Assembly (NCBI GenBank): GCA_029260765.1
Contig: JAJDCP010000025.1
Span: 1 to 64,000 of the forward strand
Reading direction: 5' to 3'
Source of the DNA: Planctomycetota bacterium
GTDB lineage: Bacteria > Planctomycetota > J058 > JAJDCP01
Length of the DNA stretch: 64,000 bases
Shown here: positions 35,681-45,345 of the stretch, in pieces
Numbering within the stretch: the first letter of the stretch is position 1
Layout of the letters: every line of letters begins with the position of its first letter
Position numbers and translations under genes: made by a program
Notes under the pieces: generated by a model
The model's database searches: none
What the model was told of the DNA's origin: nothing
Seen by the model: the letters and a program-made list of their open reading frames with translations, nothing else

Positions 35681-36844
35681 ATGCCGCTGTGGCGGCGTGG
35701 CCTCGACGCTCTCCCCCTGGGGTTGGGACTGGCGGCTCTGCTCTGCCTCATCAGCACAGTAGAACACCTCTGGAGCGGCTGGCCGGCGTATGGCGAAGGG
35801 CTGGCCTTCCTGGTGCTTGCGGGGCTGGCCCTGGTGCTCCGTAAGCGGCAACCCGTCCTTTTCAGCGCTTCGCAACACTTCTCCCGCGCCTTCGACGCGC
35901 TGGCTGCTTCCCACCCCACCCCTGAGCTGGGCGCTGAGCTGCGCGCCCTGGTTGAGCAGAGCGCGGCCCTGCGTCGTGGCTCGTACAGTTTCTATGGCTT
36001 CGCCGTCTTGGGGGCTGCCCCGTGTTTTGGCTGTATCGTCTTCAGCTTCAGTCCCTTTCCGCAGACGCCGGCCGACTTCCTCCTGCCTGTGCTGTTCTGG
36101 CTGCCCATGCTGGGCATGCTCTGTGTGCTGCCGTTCATGATCGGGGGGTTGCAGGCTTCGGCGGCGGCGCACCTGTTGCGGTTTGCAGAGCGGCGCGGCG
36201 CGGGAGACATGACCGATCTCAGCCAGCCGCTGCCTTCCGATGTTGAGCTGCCCCGGCGGACGCGTTGGGTGCGGGGGGCGGCCTGGCTGACGGGGGCCGG
36301 GTGGCTGGTGGCGATGGGCGGAAGCCTGATTCTCGGAGTGGCAGGGCTCAGTAGAGGGATGGCGGTCAGCATGCTGGGGTGGACCGGGGCGACAGCTGCG
36401 GGCGAGTTGCTGCTGGCGTTGTTCTGCGTCTGCAGCGCTCGCCTGGCTGCGGCCGCCGCTGACGGCGTCGCTGGGCTGCATGGGCTGCTCGATGAGATCG
36501 ACAAAGCCGATCGGGGGGAAGCCAGCTACCAGCCACTGAAAGCCCTGGTGCGCTTGCGCAAGGCGCGCCGGTTCTTCCATATCCAGACCCTGGCCGGGGC
36601 AGCGCTGGCCCTGAGCAGCGCGGCAGTGATGGGGTTTCCCCGCTTCCTCGGCATGCCCTTCGGCTTCATATGGTGGCTGGCCAGCTTCCGTCCCGTGTTC
36701 GTACTGCTGGGCCTGGCTCTTTGGCTGCCCGCCCTCGACCGGGTGTTGCAACCGGGGCTCGATGGGCTCGAATACTGCCTGCAAACCTGGCAGGAGCGCC
36801 TCTGGAAAGCCGAGCAAAGCGGTCCTGGGGCTGAGCAGGGATAG
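35681..36844 (+). CDS. Polytopic membrane protein downstream of hpnH
   Basis: A 387-residue protein with about eight hydrophobic segments in three groups (near 10-55, 105-150 and 205-240, plus a pair near 310-360) separated by basic loops. I recognise no family and see no catalytic motif. The ATG at 35681 comes 25 bases after the hpnH stop; its ribosome site (AGAGG) is close and weak, which suggests coupling to hpnH. Its stop codon (36842-36844) directly abuts the stop of the opposing HEAT gene. It might handle or sense hopanoid-rich membrane, but that is positional inference only. Confidence 0.55.
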   Translation: MPLWRRGLDALPLGLGLAALLCLISTVEHLWSGWPAYGEGLAFLVLAGLALVLRKRQPVLFSASQHFSRAFDALAASHPTPELGAELRALVEQSAALRRGSYSFYGFAVLGAAPCFGCIVFSFSPFPQTPADFLLPVLFWLPMLGMLCVLPFMIGGLQASAAAHLLRFAERRGAGDMTDLSQPLPSDVELPRRTRWVRGAAWLTGAGWLVAMGGSLILGVAGLSRGMAVSMLGWTGATAAGELLLALFCVCSARLAAAAADGVAGLHGLLDEIDKADRGEASYQPLKALVRLRKARRFFHIQTLAGAALALSSAAVMGFPRFLGMPFGFIWWLASFRPVFVLLGLALWLPALDRVLQPGLDGLEYCLQTWQERLWKAEQSGPGAEQG

Positions 36845-37519
36845 TCAAGCGTGCACAGCCCGCGGAAAGGGGAAATCCGCCGGCTCTGCGCCGCTGATCT
36901 GGTAGGGATAGCGCTCGCCGGTGGCCGCCCACCAGGCTCTCCATGCGGCCGGATGCTCGCCGTGGCTGTGCCCAATGGTCGCGGCGAGAGCATCGATGAT
37001 CGGCCCGTGTTCCGCGGCTTCCTCGTGCTCCAAGCAACCCATCAAAGCGCCCAGGGCGCGCCTGTCACGCAGCTTGCCCAATGCCCAGACGGCGGCTTTG
37101 CGGGTGGTGGCTTCACGGTCTCTCAGCATCGCGACCACCCGCGGGGTGGCGCTACGGTCCCCGATCTCGCCGAGCAACTCGAGCACGCGGTAGGCGACCC
37201 CCGCGTCGCGGTTCGGCAGCAAAGCCAACAGGCGCGGCAAGATATTGGGGGCGACCATCAACAGACGCTTGCGGGCCTCCGGCCACCGGTCTTTGGACGC
37301 GCTCAGGCTGTCGAGCGCCATCGTCAACGAAGCGCTCTTGCCGATCACCAGCACCACGCCCAGCGCCCCGATCAACGCGACCAGCGCCATGCCGAACACG
37401 CGTAGCCCGACCAGACCGTTCAACAGGCCCCAGACCAGCGCAAACACGACGATCAGCGGTAGGACGATCAGCAACGACCAGAACGGATTCGGATGGGGCT
37501 GTTTGTCGGCCTCGGCCAT
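36845..37519 (-). CDS. HEAT-repeat membrane protein
   Basis: A 224-residue protein. Two hydrophobic segments (about 15-35 and 42-60) are followed by three or four HEAT-like units (ARKRLLMVAPNILPRLLALL, AYRVLELLGEIGDRSATPRVVAML, RKAAVWALGKLRDRRALGALMGCL) facing the cytosol. The ATG at 37519 has GGAGA 9 bases upstream. It lies 45 bases after the NtrC-type regulator on the same strand, so it may be the last gene of the long 37.6-50.4 kb operon. The function is unknown. Confidence 0.6.
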   Translation of the reverse strand: MAEADKQPHPNPFWSLLIVLPLIVVFALVWGLLNGLVGLRVFGMALVALIGALGVVLVIGKSASLTMALDSLSASKDRWPEARKRLLMVAPNILPRLLALLPNRDAGVAYRVLELLGEIGDRSATPRVVAMLRDREATTRKAAVWALGKLRDRRALGALMGCLEHEEAAEHGPIIDALAATIGHSHGEHPAAWRAWWAATGERYPYQISGAEPADFPFPRAVHA

Positions 37520-37564
37520 AGCAGGGAGTCTCCAGGTTGCGCCCATTCTGGCGACGCGTGCGCG

Positions 37565-38944
37565 TCAAGCGAGCTTGAACTTCTCCAGCTTCCGGTACAG
37601 ACTGCGCAGGCTGATGCCGAGCGCACGGGCGGCCAGAGTCTTGTTGCCATTGCAGCGTTTCAGCGTGCGGTCGATATGGCGGCATTCGATGTCTTCGAGC
37701 GTGCCCGCGTCCACCGCTCCTCCGTCGCCACCCAAAGTGGATTCGGTTGCGCCACTGTGGGCGCTGCTGCTGTTGGGCCGCAGGTTGGGAAAATCACTCA
37801 CCCCCAGCGTCGTGTTGCGGCACAAGATCTGGGCCCGCTCGAGCAGGTTGGCCAACTCCCGGATGTTTCCTGGCCAGGCGTAGTCGCGCAGCATCAGCAT
37901 CGCGCGGTCGTCGATCGCGAAGCGCATGCCGGTGATCGCGGGCCGGTGCGTGAGGAAGTGCTGGACCAACAGGGGAATATCACTCTTGCGCTCCCGCAGG
38001 GTGGGCACCGCTATGTGCAGAACGTTGAGCCGGTAGTAGAGGTCTTCGCGGAAATTGCCCGATTCGACCTCGGCCGTCACGTCCTTGTTGGTCGCAGCCA
38101 GAATGCGGACGTCGACCTGCCGCACACGAGCCTCGCCGAGCCTCATGTATTCGCCATTCTCGAGCACACGCAAGAACTTCTTCTGGATGGACGGACCCAT
38201 CTCGCAGACTTCGTCAATAAAGAGTGTGCCGCGGTCTGCGGCTGCGAACAGGCCCTCCTGCTCTTGCATGGCACCGGTGAATGCACCCTTGATGTGCCCG
38301 AAGAGCTCATTCTCCAGCAGCGTCTCATTGAGCGCGCCGCAGTTGATCGCAACAAAGCTACGCTCGGCCCGGGGCGACTGTTCGTGAATCGCGCGTGCCA
38401 CCAGCTCTTTGCCGGTACCGCTGGGGCCTTCGATCAGGACGGAGCTGTTGGTGCGCGCCACGCGCGAGATCAGGTCTTTGACCTGCATGATCGGCTTGCT
38501 CTCGCCGATGATGGTGGGGTCGGGTGAGCTGCGGCGCAGCTCATCACGCAACACCCGATTCTCTCGCGCGAGCTTGAACTTCTCGAAGGCTTTCTGCAGC
38601 ACACGCAACAGCGTCTGGAACTTGATCGGCTTCTCGAGGTAGTCGTAGGCTCCGAGCTTCATCGCTTCGATGGCCGTGTTGACCGTCGCATGGCCCGTCA
38701 ACATCACCGCCTCGCCCGTCTGGCCCTGGTCGCGCAGATGGCGCAACAGCTCGACACCCGACATGCCGGGCATGCTGATGTCGAGTAGAAACAGCTCGAC
38801 GTCTAGGTTGGGCAGGAGCGCCAGAGCTTCTTCACCACTGGCAGCGCTGTAGACAGTGTGCTCCAGGCGTTTCAGTTTCCTGGTCAACAGATCGCGTAGC
38901 GGTTCTTCATCATCGACGACCAGGATCTTCATCGGCTCGCTCAA
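37565..38944 (-). CDS. NtrC-family sigma54-dependent response regulator
   Basis: A 459-residue activator with three domains. The receiver has Asp11-Asp12 and phosphoacceptor Asp55. The AAA+ domain has Walker A GPSGTGKE (173-180), GAFTGA (220-225, sigma54 contact) and a Walker B TLFIDEV. A Fis-type HTH ends the protein (LKRCNGNKTLAARALGISLRSLYRKLEK). It should activate sigma54 promoters after phosphorylation by the kinase encoded just before it. The TTG at 38944 overlaps the kinase stop and has GAGGAG 9 bases ahead; an ATG at 38932 (MKILVVDDE) is the alternative. A sigma54-like site lies upstream of the operon's first gene. Confidence 0.92.
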   Translation of the reverse strand: MSEPMKILVVDDEEPLRDLLTRKLKRLEHTVYSAASGEEALALLPNLDVELFLLDISMPGMSGVELLRHLRDQGQTGEAVMLTGHATVNTAIEAMKLGAYDYLEKPIKFQTLLRVLQKAFEKFKLARENRVLRDELRRSSPDPTIIGESKPIMQVKDLISRVARTNSSVLIEGPSGTGKELVARAIHEQSPRAERSFVAINCGALNETLLENELFGHIKGAFTGAMQEQEGLFAAADRGTLFIDEVCEMGPSIQKKFLRVLENGEYMRLGEARVRQVDVRILAATNKDVTAEVESGNFREDLYYRLNVLHIAVPTLRERKSDIPLLVQHFLTHRPAITGMRFAIDDRAMLMLRDYAWPGNIRELANLLERAQILCRNTTLGVSDFPNLRPNSSSAHSGATESTLGGDGGAVDAGTLEDIECRHIDRTLKRCNGNKTLAARALGISLRSLYRKLEKFKLA

Positions 38945-40548
38945 TGCTGCAGGCTCCTCGGCAAGGACTTCGACAGCCGCAACTGCTTGAAGCTGATGGT
39001 GGTTTCGTGAGGCTCGGCCTCGACGGGCTCGGGAGCGCGCGGCCTGTGGTAGTCAGGCAGGCGCAAGCAGAAAGTCGTGCCCTGGCCTTCGACCGTATCA
39101 AAGCTCAGTTGGCCTTTCAAGTCGGTCACGATGCCATAGCAGATCGACAAACCCAGGCCGGTACCCGTTCCCACAGCCTTGGTCGTAAAGAAGGGGTCGA
39201 AGATCTTGGCATGGATGGCCTCCGGGATCCCCGGACCGTTATCGCGGACCTCGATCTCCACCTCGCCCTGCACCAGGTGCACGTCGATGGAGACCTTGCC
39301 CCCTTTGCCCGCCGCGTCGATGGCATTCTGCAGCAGGTTGACCAGCACCTGTTGCAGCGAATCCCCGCAGGTCGCGATCGCGGGGACACTATCGATGTTC
39401 GACGCGATCTGACAACCTGTCTCGGCCCGTCGATGCTCGACCAGCGGGATCGTCTGCACCGCGAGCTCAGCCACGTCGACCAGCTCGATCGACAGATTCG
39501 ACTTGCGCGCGAAATTCAACAGGTTCTGCACGATCTTCTTGCAGCGGTAGACCTGGTCTTCGATCACCTGCAGGCCGTGGGGATAGTCCTCAAAGCCCTC
39601 AAGGCTGGCCAACTGCTCGTCGGCGGCCTGCTCGCGCAAGTCTTCTGCGTAGCCGGCGATGGTCGCCAGCGGATTGTTGATCTCGTGGGCGATGCCGGCG
39701 GCCAGCTGGCCCAGCGATGCGAGCTTTTCGTTCTGCACCAACTGGCCCTGGGCTTCGCGCAGCTCCTGTTTCTTGAGCGAGATGCGCTCCTCCAGCTCTC
39801 GGCTCCAGCGCATCAATTCGGCGCGTTGGGCTTCGAGCACAGCGTTCTTTTCCTGGATCAGCTGCTGGTATTCGCGCATGCGCTTCAGCAGGGTATTCCG
39901 GCTGCGCATGATGTGGCCAAGCTCATCAGCCGGAATCGCCGCGGAGGGCACGAGCACTTCCGCCTCGCGGCCGGCCAAGCCTCGGCGGTCCGCGTGGATC
40001 AACTGGGCAATCGGGGTCAACACCAGGCGGTAGAAGACCCAGATCGTCAGCACGCCATTGCCGATCAGGAATAAGAGTAGAAAGGTGAACGGCCCCACCA
40101 GCTGTTTGAGCAGGGAAACTGCCAACGGCGCCGGCCGGTGCACGGCTGTCAGTGTACCGAGCAGCTGGTTGTCCGCCCCCAGCAAGGCCTCTTTGATGTG
40201 GATGTGGCCGTCGCCGGTGCAGCGTTCGGCCGTCGTCAAGCTGGCCATGCAGGCCGGGATGTCATTGCTGCTCAGGCTGATCGGCTGGCCGCGAGCGTCG
40301 AACAGACAATAGAACGCTCCGGATTCGGGCGGCGGCACCACAGGCACGCTGCCGGCCAGAAGCTGCTCTCTGAGATAGGGGGCGAGCAGATAGACACCGC
40401 GCACACAGCGCTGGGTATCGCGCTTCAGCTGGTCATTCTGGGAGTACACCAGCGTGGGCGCGAGCAACAGGAAGGCCACCAGCAGTCCGCCCAACGAGGT
40501 CCATTGGATGACCTTGCTCAACAGGCTCTTGTACGGTGTCATAGCCAT
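38941..40548 (-). CDS. NtrB-type sensor histidine kinase
   Basis: A 535-residue inner-membrane kinase. Helices near 15-35 and 152-174 frame an extracytoplasmic domain of about 115 residues. A HAMP-like segment and coiled coil follow. The H-box has His288 ([15 protein letters not shown]), then [38 protein letters not shown]. Its end overlaps the regulator start. I chose the ATG at 40548; a GTG at 40575 would overlap the TPR gene's end. It lies 17 bases after the membrane TPR gene, so the pair is part of the motor-like operon and may sense its state. Confidence 0.9.
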   Translation of the reverse strand: MAMTPYKSLLSKVIQWTSLGGLLVAFLLLAPTLVYSQNDQLKRDTQRCVRGVYLLAPYLREQLLAGSVPVVPPPESGAFYCLFDARGQPISLSSNDIPACMASLTTAERCTGDGHIHIKEALLGADNQLLGTLTAVHRPAPLAVSLLKQLVGPFTFLLLFLIGNGVLTIWVFYRLVLTPIAQLIHADRRGLAGREAEVLVPSAAIPADELGHIMRSRNTLLKRMREYQQLIQEKNAVLEAQRAELMRWSRELEERISLKKQELREAQGQLVQNEKLASLGQLAAGIAHEINNPLATIAGYAEDLREQAADEQLASLEGFEDYPHGLQVIEDQVYRCKKIVQNLLNFARKSNLSIELVDVAELAVQTIPLVEHRRAETGCQIASNIDSVPAIATCGDSLQQVLVNLLQNAIDAAGKGGKVSIDVHLVQGEVEIEVRDNGPGIPEAIHAKIFDPFFTTKAVGTGTGLGLSICYGIVTDLKGQLSFDTVEGQGTTFCLRLPDYHRPRAPEPVEAEPHETTISFKQLRLSKSLPRSLQH

Positions 40549-40565
40549 ACGCTGTGGTATCCGAG

Positions 40566-42785
40566 CTAGTTCCACGTGTATTGCGAATCTACCGTGCCGT
40601 TGCCGGTGCCGATGCCGCGCTCGAGGAACTCACGCACCCTCGCCGCGTCGTCGGTCGCTGGCTCGGCCTCGACATAGGCCTGCCAGAGCTGGCGGGCTTC
40701 TTCACGGCGGCCGAGCAGGGTCAACGCCTTGCCCTTGTTGATGGTCGACTCGCTCGAAAGCGGCGAGATCGTGATCGCCCGGTCGAAGTAGTCGAGCGAT
40801 TCCTGCAGGCGGCGCTCGCGGTCGCTGTGCTCCACGCTATTCTCTGCGCCACGCATCAGCAGCACGCCGAGATTGTTGAGCGCGGCGAAGTAGTGATCGT
40901 TGACCTTCAGGGTCCGGTCGTACGCACGCAAGGCCTCACGGAACTCACCAAAACGCTCCATCAGCACACCATAGTTGAAGTGCGCATCGGCGAATCCCGG
41001 ATCGAGCTCAATGGCTTTCAGATACGCGTCCTTGGCCGTCCACAAGCGGCCCAGCCCCACCAGGGCAACCCCCAGGTTGTTCCAAGCTTGAGGAAAGTCG
41101 GCGTTGGTCGCGAGGATGCTGTCGAACTGCGCGCGTGCGCGCTCGTAGTCGCCCTGATCGAGGTAGGCCACGCCGAGGTCGTTGTGGGCTTCGATAAAAC
41201 CCGGATCGACCGCCAGAGCATCGTTGAAGGCGGCGATGGCGAGCTCGAGATCTCCCCGCCTGACATGGATCTTGCCCAGCAGGTCGTAGCCCCAGGCCTG
41301 GTAGGGACTCTGGCGGGTTCCCGTCAGCACCTCGAGGTGGCGCTGGGCCTCGTCCAGATCTCCGCCACTGGCCAGCAGCTGGGCGAGATTGTAACGCGCT
41401 TCTGCGCGCTGAGGATCGGCCGCCAGCGCCTGCCGGTAGAAGCCCATGGCCGGGCCGATCTCGTCACGGGCCTCGGCAACCTGGCCGAGATTCGACAGCG
41501 CAGGCGCGAACTGTTCGTCGACCATCAGCGCATTCCAGAAGCGCTCTTCGGCCGCATCCAGCTCGCCGTCCGCCATGTCGAGCAGGCCGAGGTTGTTCTG
41601 AGCGCGCAGCTCGCGTGGATTGTCCGCGAGTGCCTGCTCATAGAGCTCGCGTGCCTTCTCGGGGTTGCCCAGTTGGTGGTAGGCGACCCCCATACGGAAG
41701 GCGATGCCCGGCTCATGCGGGCTGAGCGCCAGGATCTCGCGGTAGTATTCGATCGCCTGATCGAAGTCGTTGGCCAGCTCGGCGGCCGTTGCCCGCTCGA
41801 GCAGTGACTGGATCATGGTGCGGTCAAGCTCAGGCTCGAAAGCGGCGGGACCGTAGCTGTCGACGAGCTCGACAGCCGCTTCGGTGACAGCCTCGGCATT
41901 CGAAAGCTGCGGCTCGAGCGCAGGGCGTTGCAGGGCAGCCAGCGCCGCGCTGCCCAACAAGGGTTCGACGTCTGTGTCGGCGGCCTCTTCCCAACTCAGG
42001 CTCTGGCCGCTCACCTCGAAAGCCGGCTCAGGCTCGGTCACCGGCTCGCTGGCAGGCTCGGGCTCGGGCTCGGGTTCGGGCTCGGGCTCGACATTCACCG
42101 CAGGCAGATGGCCCGTATCCCCGGTCAAGACCCCGTCATCGTTCTTCTTGCTCAACTTGATGAACACGAAGTAGCCGACCAGTCCTAGCAGCAACAGCAG
42201 CACCGTGATCTTGGCCAGCTGACCGAAACCTGAGCGCAGACTCTTGCTGACCGACAGCTCGGGAACCTCATCCGAAGAACCGTACCACTCCCCAGCAGCT
42301 GTGGCCACCAGGACAGGCGCGGGACTCTCAGCCGCGGCCGCCGGTTTCGGCTCGGGCATCGGGCTGGCAACGATCGGACCCGCCACGACGGGCAGCTCAG
42401 GATCGGTCTCGAGGGCGACCTCGTCCTCGGCGCTGAGCTGCAGCTCGTCGTCATCGAGCTCCAGAACGATGTCCTGTCCGTCGATGTGGTCGTCGCCGTC
42501 CAGGCCGAGCAGATCTTCAGCGGCGGCGATCTGTTCGACCAGCCCGTCGGTTTCGAGAGCCGTTGCCACAGATACAGCCTGCTCTCTGGGGGGCGTCTCG
42601 CTGGAGACCGGCTCGCCGGGGGGCGGCGCGGGAACAGCTGCCGCCCGCGCTTCCCAGGCGGCTTGCTGTTCACGCTTCAGGCGCTCGAAGTAGACCGGAA
42701 AGAGCCGCGCGTCGACTTTGCCCATCGGTACGACGTCGGGTTCGATGATGATCTCGATACCGCTGTCCAGTGTCTCGCTGCGCAT
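40566..42785 (-). CDS. Membrane-anchored TPR protein with Glu-Pro linker
   Basis: A 739-residue protein. The N-terminal 190 residues are acidic and probably cytosolic, starting SETLDSGIEIIIEPDVVPMG. One helix (about 193-215, ITVLLLLLGLVGYFVFI) crosses the membrane. A Glu-Pro run (residues about 233-245) leads to around ten tetratricopeptide units that fill residues 330-720, for example PGIAFRMGVAYHQLGNPEKA and AHNDLGVAYLDQGDYERARA. By topology the TPRs lie in the periplasm. The ATG at 42785 has AGAGGA ahead. It lies between the actin-like ATPase (24 bases upstream) and the kinase, and is a likely link between cytosolic and envelope parts of the complex. Confidence 0.75.
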   Translation of the reverse strand: MRSETLDSGIEIIIEPDVVPMGKVDARLFPVYFERLKREQQAAWEARAAAVPAPPPGEPVSSETPPREQAVSVATALETDGLVEQIAAAEDLLGLDGDDHIDGQDIVLELDDDELQLSAEDEVALETDPELPVVAGPIVASPMPEPKPAAAAESPAPVLVATAAGEWYGSSDEVPELSVSKSLRSGFGQLAKITVLLLLLGLVGYFVFIKLSKKNDDGVLTGDTGHLPAVNVEPEPEPEPEPEPASEPVTEPEPAFEVSGQSLSWEEAADTDVEPLLGSAALAALQRPALEPQLSNAEAVTEAAVELVDSYGPAAFEPELDRTMIQSLLERATAAELANDFDQAIEYYREILALSPHEPGIAFRMGVAYHQLGNPEKARELYEQALADNPRELRAQNNLGLLDMADGELDAAEERFWNALMVDEQFAPALSNLGQVAEARDEIGPAMGFYRQALAADPQRAEARYNLAQLLASGGDLDEAQRHLEVLTGTRQSPYQAWGYDLLGKIHVRRGDLELAIAAFNDALAVDPGFIEAHNDLGVAYLDQGDYERARAQFDSILATNADFPQAWNNLGVALVGLGRLWTAKDAYLKAIELDPGFADAHFNYGVLMERFGEFREALRAYDRTLKVNDHYFAALNNLGVLLMRGAENSVEHSDRERRLQESLDYFDRAITISPLSSESTINKGKALTLLGRREEARQLWQAYVEAEPATDDAARVREFLERGIGTGNGTVDSQYTWN

Positions 42786-42809
42786 CGCTTCCTCTTTCGG
42801 CAATCTCCA

Positions 42810-43937
42810 TCAGCCCCGAGGTACGGGAGCCGAATCGATAGGCGGCGGGACCGGCCCTCCGGCGACCACCGTTCCGAGCTTGCCGAGCTCTTTGTTGCCT
42901 TCTTCGCTCTGCTTGAACTTCTTGCGCTCGTGGCTGATAGCCGCCACCAGGGCGCCTGCCGCGACGGCCTTCAGTGGGTCTTTGGCCATCCGCACATCCC
43001 CGACGGGGAAGGGCAGCTCGATCGTTGCCAGCACTTCCTTGAACTTGCCCAAGAAGCCCGGGACCGCCGCGGTTCCACCGGCGATCACGAAATCGAGGGG
43101 ATCTTCCAGCACAGAATTCGATTCCTGGAAGAACGCGGCGAATTGCCGCAAGGTATGGCCGATCAGCTCCTCGTAGTAGATCTCCAGGGCGAGGTGGATC
43201 GGATCGCGCGGATTGGGCTTGTCGAGCCGGAACTTGCGCGGATTCTCCTTGATCGCCGTGACCTTGCTCTGCGGTTGGTTGCGCATCTGCGCGACCCGCT
43301 CGTCGATCCAATCTCCACCCCGGGAGACCGAGATCTCAAACAGCTTCTGGGCGCGCCAGGCCACGACCAGGTTCGTCATGCCCGCCCCGAAGGAGATGCC
43401 GACCCCGGAAAAGGGCACCACTTCTCCATTCGAGGTCTTTGCCTGCGGATTCTCGGTGAAGATCAGCCCGAGCGCCTCGTTGAGGATCTTCACGTCATAG
43501 CCCATCTTCCGCAGACAGCGTTCGATGACCACGCGGTGGAAGGTCGTGTCGGTGTCTTCACCCAGCGGCGACGCCGGCACGGTCGCGGCGATGACCTCGC
43601 CCTTGTAGGTCGGGGCGCCACAGATCCCGCGGATCAGCAGCTCGAGCATGCTGATCGCTTCTTCTTCGCCCGGGTTCAGCATGCCCTTGGCCATCGGACG
43701 CCGGTAGTCTTTCTGCCGGCCCGTCAACATGGCGAACTTCAAAGCGTCTTCGCCGACGACATAGATGGTGTTGCCACGGGTCAGGTATTTGGCCCGTGAC
43801 TTGTCGAGCATCTCTTCGGCGAAGTCCTCTTTCGGCATGGAGAAGAACGCATCCCTCTCCACGGTGAAGACTTCTTTGCCGTCTTTGATCTCTGCTCCAA
43901 CCAGAAAGCTGGTTCCGATATCGATGCCTTTGGCCAT
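42810..43937 (-). CDS. Actin-fold ATPase
   Basis: A 375-residue protein of the actin/Hsp70/FtsA superfamily, distant from MreB. Phosphate 1 is GIDIGTSFLVGA (4-15), phosphate 2 GVGISFGAGMTNLVV and the adenosine motif IAGGTAAVPGFLGKF. There is no membrane helix, but a short basic patch and Pro-rich tail follow. Such proteins polymerise or switch with ATP to place or recruit complexes. The ATG at 43937 has GGGAGA 5 bases ahead. Its neighbours are a small cytosolic protein (64 bases upstream) and the membrane TPR protein, suggesting a cytosolic platform for the ExbBD-containing envelope complex. Confidence 0.8.
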   Translation of the reverse strand: MAKGIDIGTSFLVGAEIKDGKEVFTVERDAFFSMPKEDFAEEMLDKSRAKYLTRGNTIYVVGEDALKFAMLTGRQKDYRRPMAKGMLNPGEEEAISMLELLIRGICGAPTYKGEVIAATVPASPLGEDTDTTFHRVVIERCLRKMGYDVKILNEALGLIFTENPQAKTSNGEVVPFSGVGISFGAGMTNLVVAWRAQKLFEISVSRGGDWIDERVAQMRNQPQSKVTAIKENPRKFRLDKPNPRDPIHLALEIYYEELIGHTLRQFAAFFQESNSVLEDPLDFVIAGGTAAVPGFLGKFKEVLATIELPFPVGDVRMAKDPLKAVAAGALVAAISHERKKFKQSEEGNKELGKLGTVVAGGPVPPPIDSAPVPRG

Positions 43938-44001
43938 CCTGTCTCCCTTTCATCCCCGAATCCAGCGACTGCCCGGCGCAACGGTCCGGGTCCCGCGGGA
44001 C

Positions 44002-44580
44002 TCAGATGTTGCTGAGCAGATCGGCCTTGTCGAGGATGTCGTCCCCGTTCTGCGTAGATGTCTGGCGTCCCAGCTTGGAGAAGTTCGCCTTCAGATCGCG
44101 TTCCTGTTGCTCGAGGAACGCCAGCCGCGCGCGGATCTCTGCCTTGCTGAGCGAGGCATCAGTGACGATGCGCTTGCGCTCGGCGTCGAGCTTCAGTTTG
44201 GCGACCTTCAGGCCGTCGAACATCTCTTGGACGTCGCCAACGATCCCCTGTTTTAGATTGTCGAGGTCCTCTTTTCCGCCAACGCTGCCCAACAGGACCT
44301 TGAACTCGGAAAAGAACTCCTGCTTGTACTTTAACAACCTGTCATCGAGTTCGCCCGCGGTAATGCCTGCTTGAATGTCAGGCCCTTTCCGCAACGGAGC
44401 GCCCTGGTCTTTGAAGATGTTCTGCAGGTAGCCCTCTTCGAAGGCGACCACTAGCTGGTTGGAGCCTTCAGCCACCTGGCGGCCGAGGCTGTCGAGGTCG
44501 TATTCGCCACTGGGCGGAATCGAGAATCCCATGCCTCGGAAGCTCAGAGTTCCACGCAGCAGGTTCTTGACAATCCACAT
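44002..44580 (-). CDS. Small cytosolic hypothetical protein
   Basis: A 192-residue protein with no signal peptide. The first 60 residues (MWIVKNLLRGTLSFRGMGFS, then PPSGEYDLDSLGRQV) look like a small beta domain; the rest is helical and ends in a coiled coil (SKAEIRARLAFLEQQERDLKAN). I recognise no family. The ATG at 44580 follows AGAGGA with 7 bases of spacing. Its place between an exported TPR-like gene and the actin-fold ATPase suggests it is the ATPase's partner or adaptor, which is inference. Confidence 0.6.
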   Translation of the reverse strand: MWIVKNLLRGTLSFRGMGFSIPPSGEYDLDSLGRQVAEGSNQLVVAFEEGYLQNIFKDQGAPLRKGPDIQAGITAGELDDRLLKYKQEFFSEFKVLLGSVGGKEDLDNLKQGIVGDVQEMFDGLKVAKLKLDAERKRIVTDASLSKAEIRARLAFLEQQERDLKANFSKLGRQTSTQNGDDILDKADLLSNI

Positions 44581-44601
44581 AGAGCATCCTCTTTCTGACT
44601 T

Positions 44602-45306
44602 TCAGCGCACCAGCGCCAGGAAGGTCTTGTCCGAGCTGAGGCTGGGAATCTCTTGGAAGCGCACACCCGCGGGCGGCCCGACCTGAGGTGCTGGGCGCGT
44701 AACCGCGCGCCTTGCCAGGGGGCCATCCGGAAGGACCGTCAGCAGCTCAGGGATCTCTTTGAGCTCCGGCGGTATGAGCAGATTGAGAAAAAAATGCGCG
44801 ACAGGATCTTCGGAGTCGCTCTCGAGCAGCTGCTCGAAGATGGCCTGGGCCGCTTTGGTCTCGCCCTGCTTGAACAGTACATACGCCTTGACGGTCAGGG
44901 CATCGCCATTGAAGCTCCGCACCCGCTCGAGGTAGTTGTCGAGCGAGCGCAGACGATCCTTGAAGGCCGTGGCGCTCGGGAAGAGCTCTTCGAGGGGAAC
45001 CTCGAGGTCCTCAGGGGATTGGAAGTCCAGCACCGCCAGGCGCAGGTTGTTGGAAGCGAAGTTGTAGAATCCCAACGCAAACAGGGAATGGACCAGGGCA
45101 AACCGAGCCCGCGGGTGCGGCTCGCCCGCCTGCCGTTTGAGGATGCAGGCGCTGCGGTAGTTGTCTTCGGCCTGCCGGTATTCGCCGCGTTGAAAGAGGA
45201 TCTCGCCCCAATCGAGGTAGTCCTCGTATTCCATCCGCTGGCCCAGCGCGACGCTGTGGAGCGCGAGCAGGAAGGGCAAGAGGCGGATCAGGGCTGGGCA
45301 GGACAT
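44602..45306 (-). CDS. Exported TPR-like protein
   Basis: A 234-residue protein with a signal peptide (CPALIRLLPFLLALHSVALG before QRMEYED). Two to three TPR-like units are visible (LDWGEILFQRGEYRQAEDNY; TVKAYVLFKQGETKAAQAIF). The C-terminus is Pro-rich. The ATG at 45306 has GAGGAG six bases ahead. It is flanked by the TonB-like gene (39 bases) and the small cytosolic protein (21 bases) in the operon. A periplasmic scaffold role fits; no direct evidence of a partner is present. Confidence 0.65.
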   Translation of the reverse strand: MSCPALIRLLPFLLALHSVALGQRMEYEDYLDWGEILFQRGEYRQAEDNYRSACILKRQAGEPHPRARFALVHSLFALGFYNFASNNLRLAVLDFQSPEDLEVPLEELFPSATAFKDRLRSLDNYLERVRSFNGDALTVKAYVLFKQGETKAAQAIFEQLLESDSEDPVAHFFLNLLIPPELKEIPELLTVLPDGPLARRAVTRPAPQVGPPAGVRFQEIPSLSSDKTFLALVR

Positions 45307-45345
45307 GACAGACTCCTCGAAGTCGGGACACCGGGCTCGGCAGGG

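Noticed and set aside
36842..36847. Directly abutting convergent stop codons
   Set aside because: Unusual but explained by compact packing; no overlap gene or signal is present.
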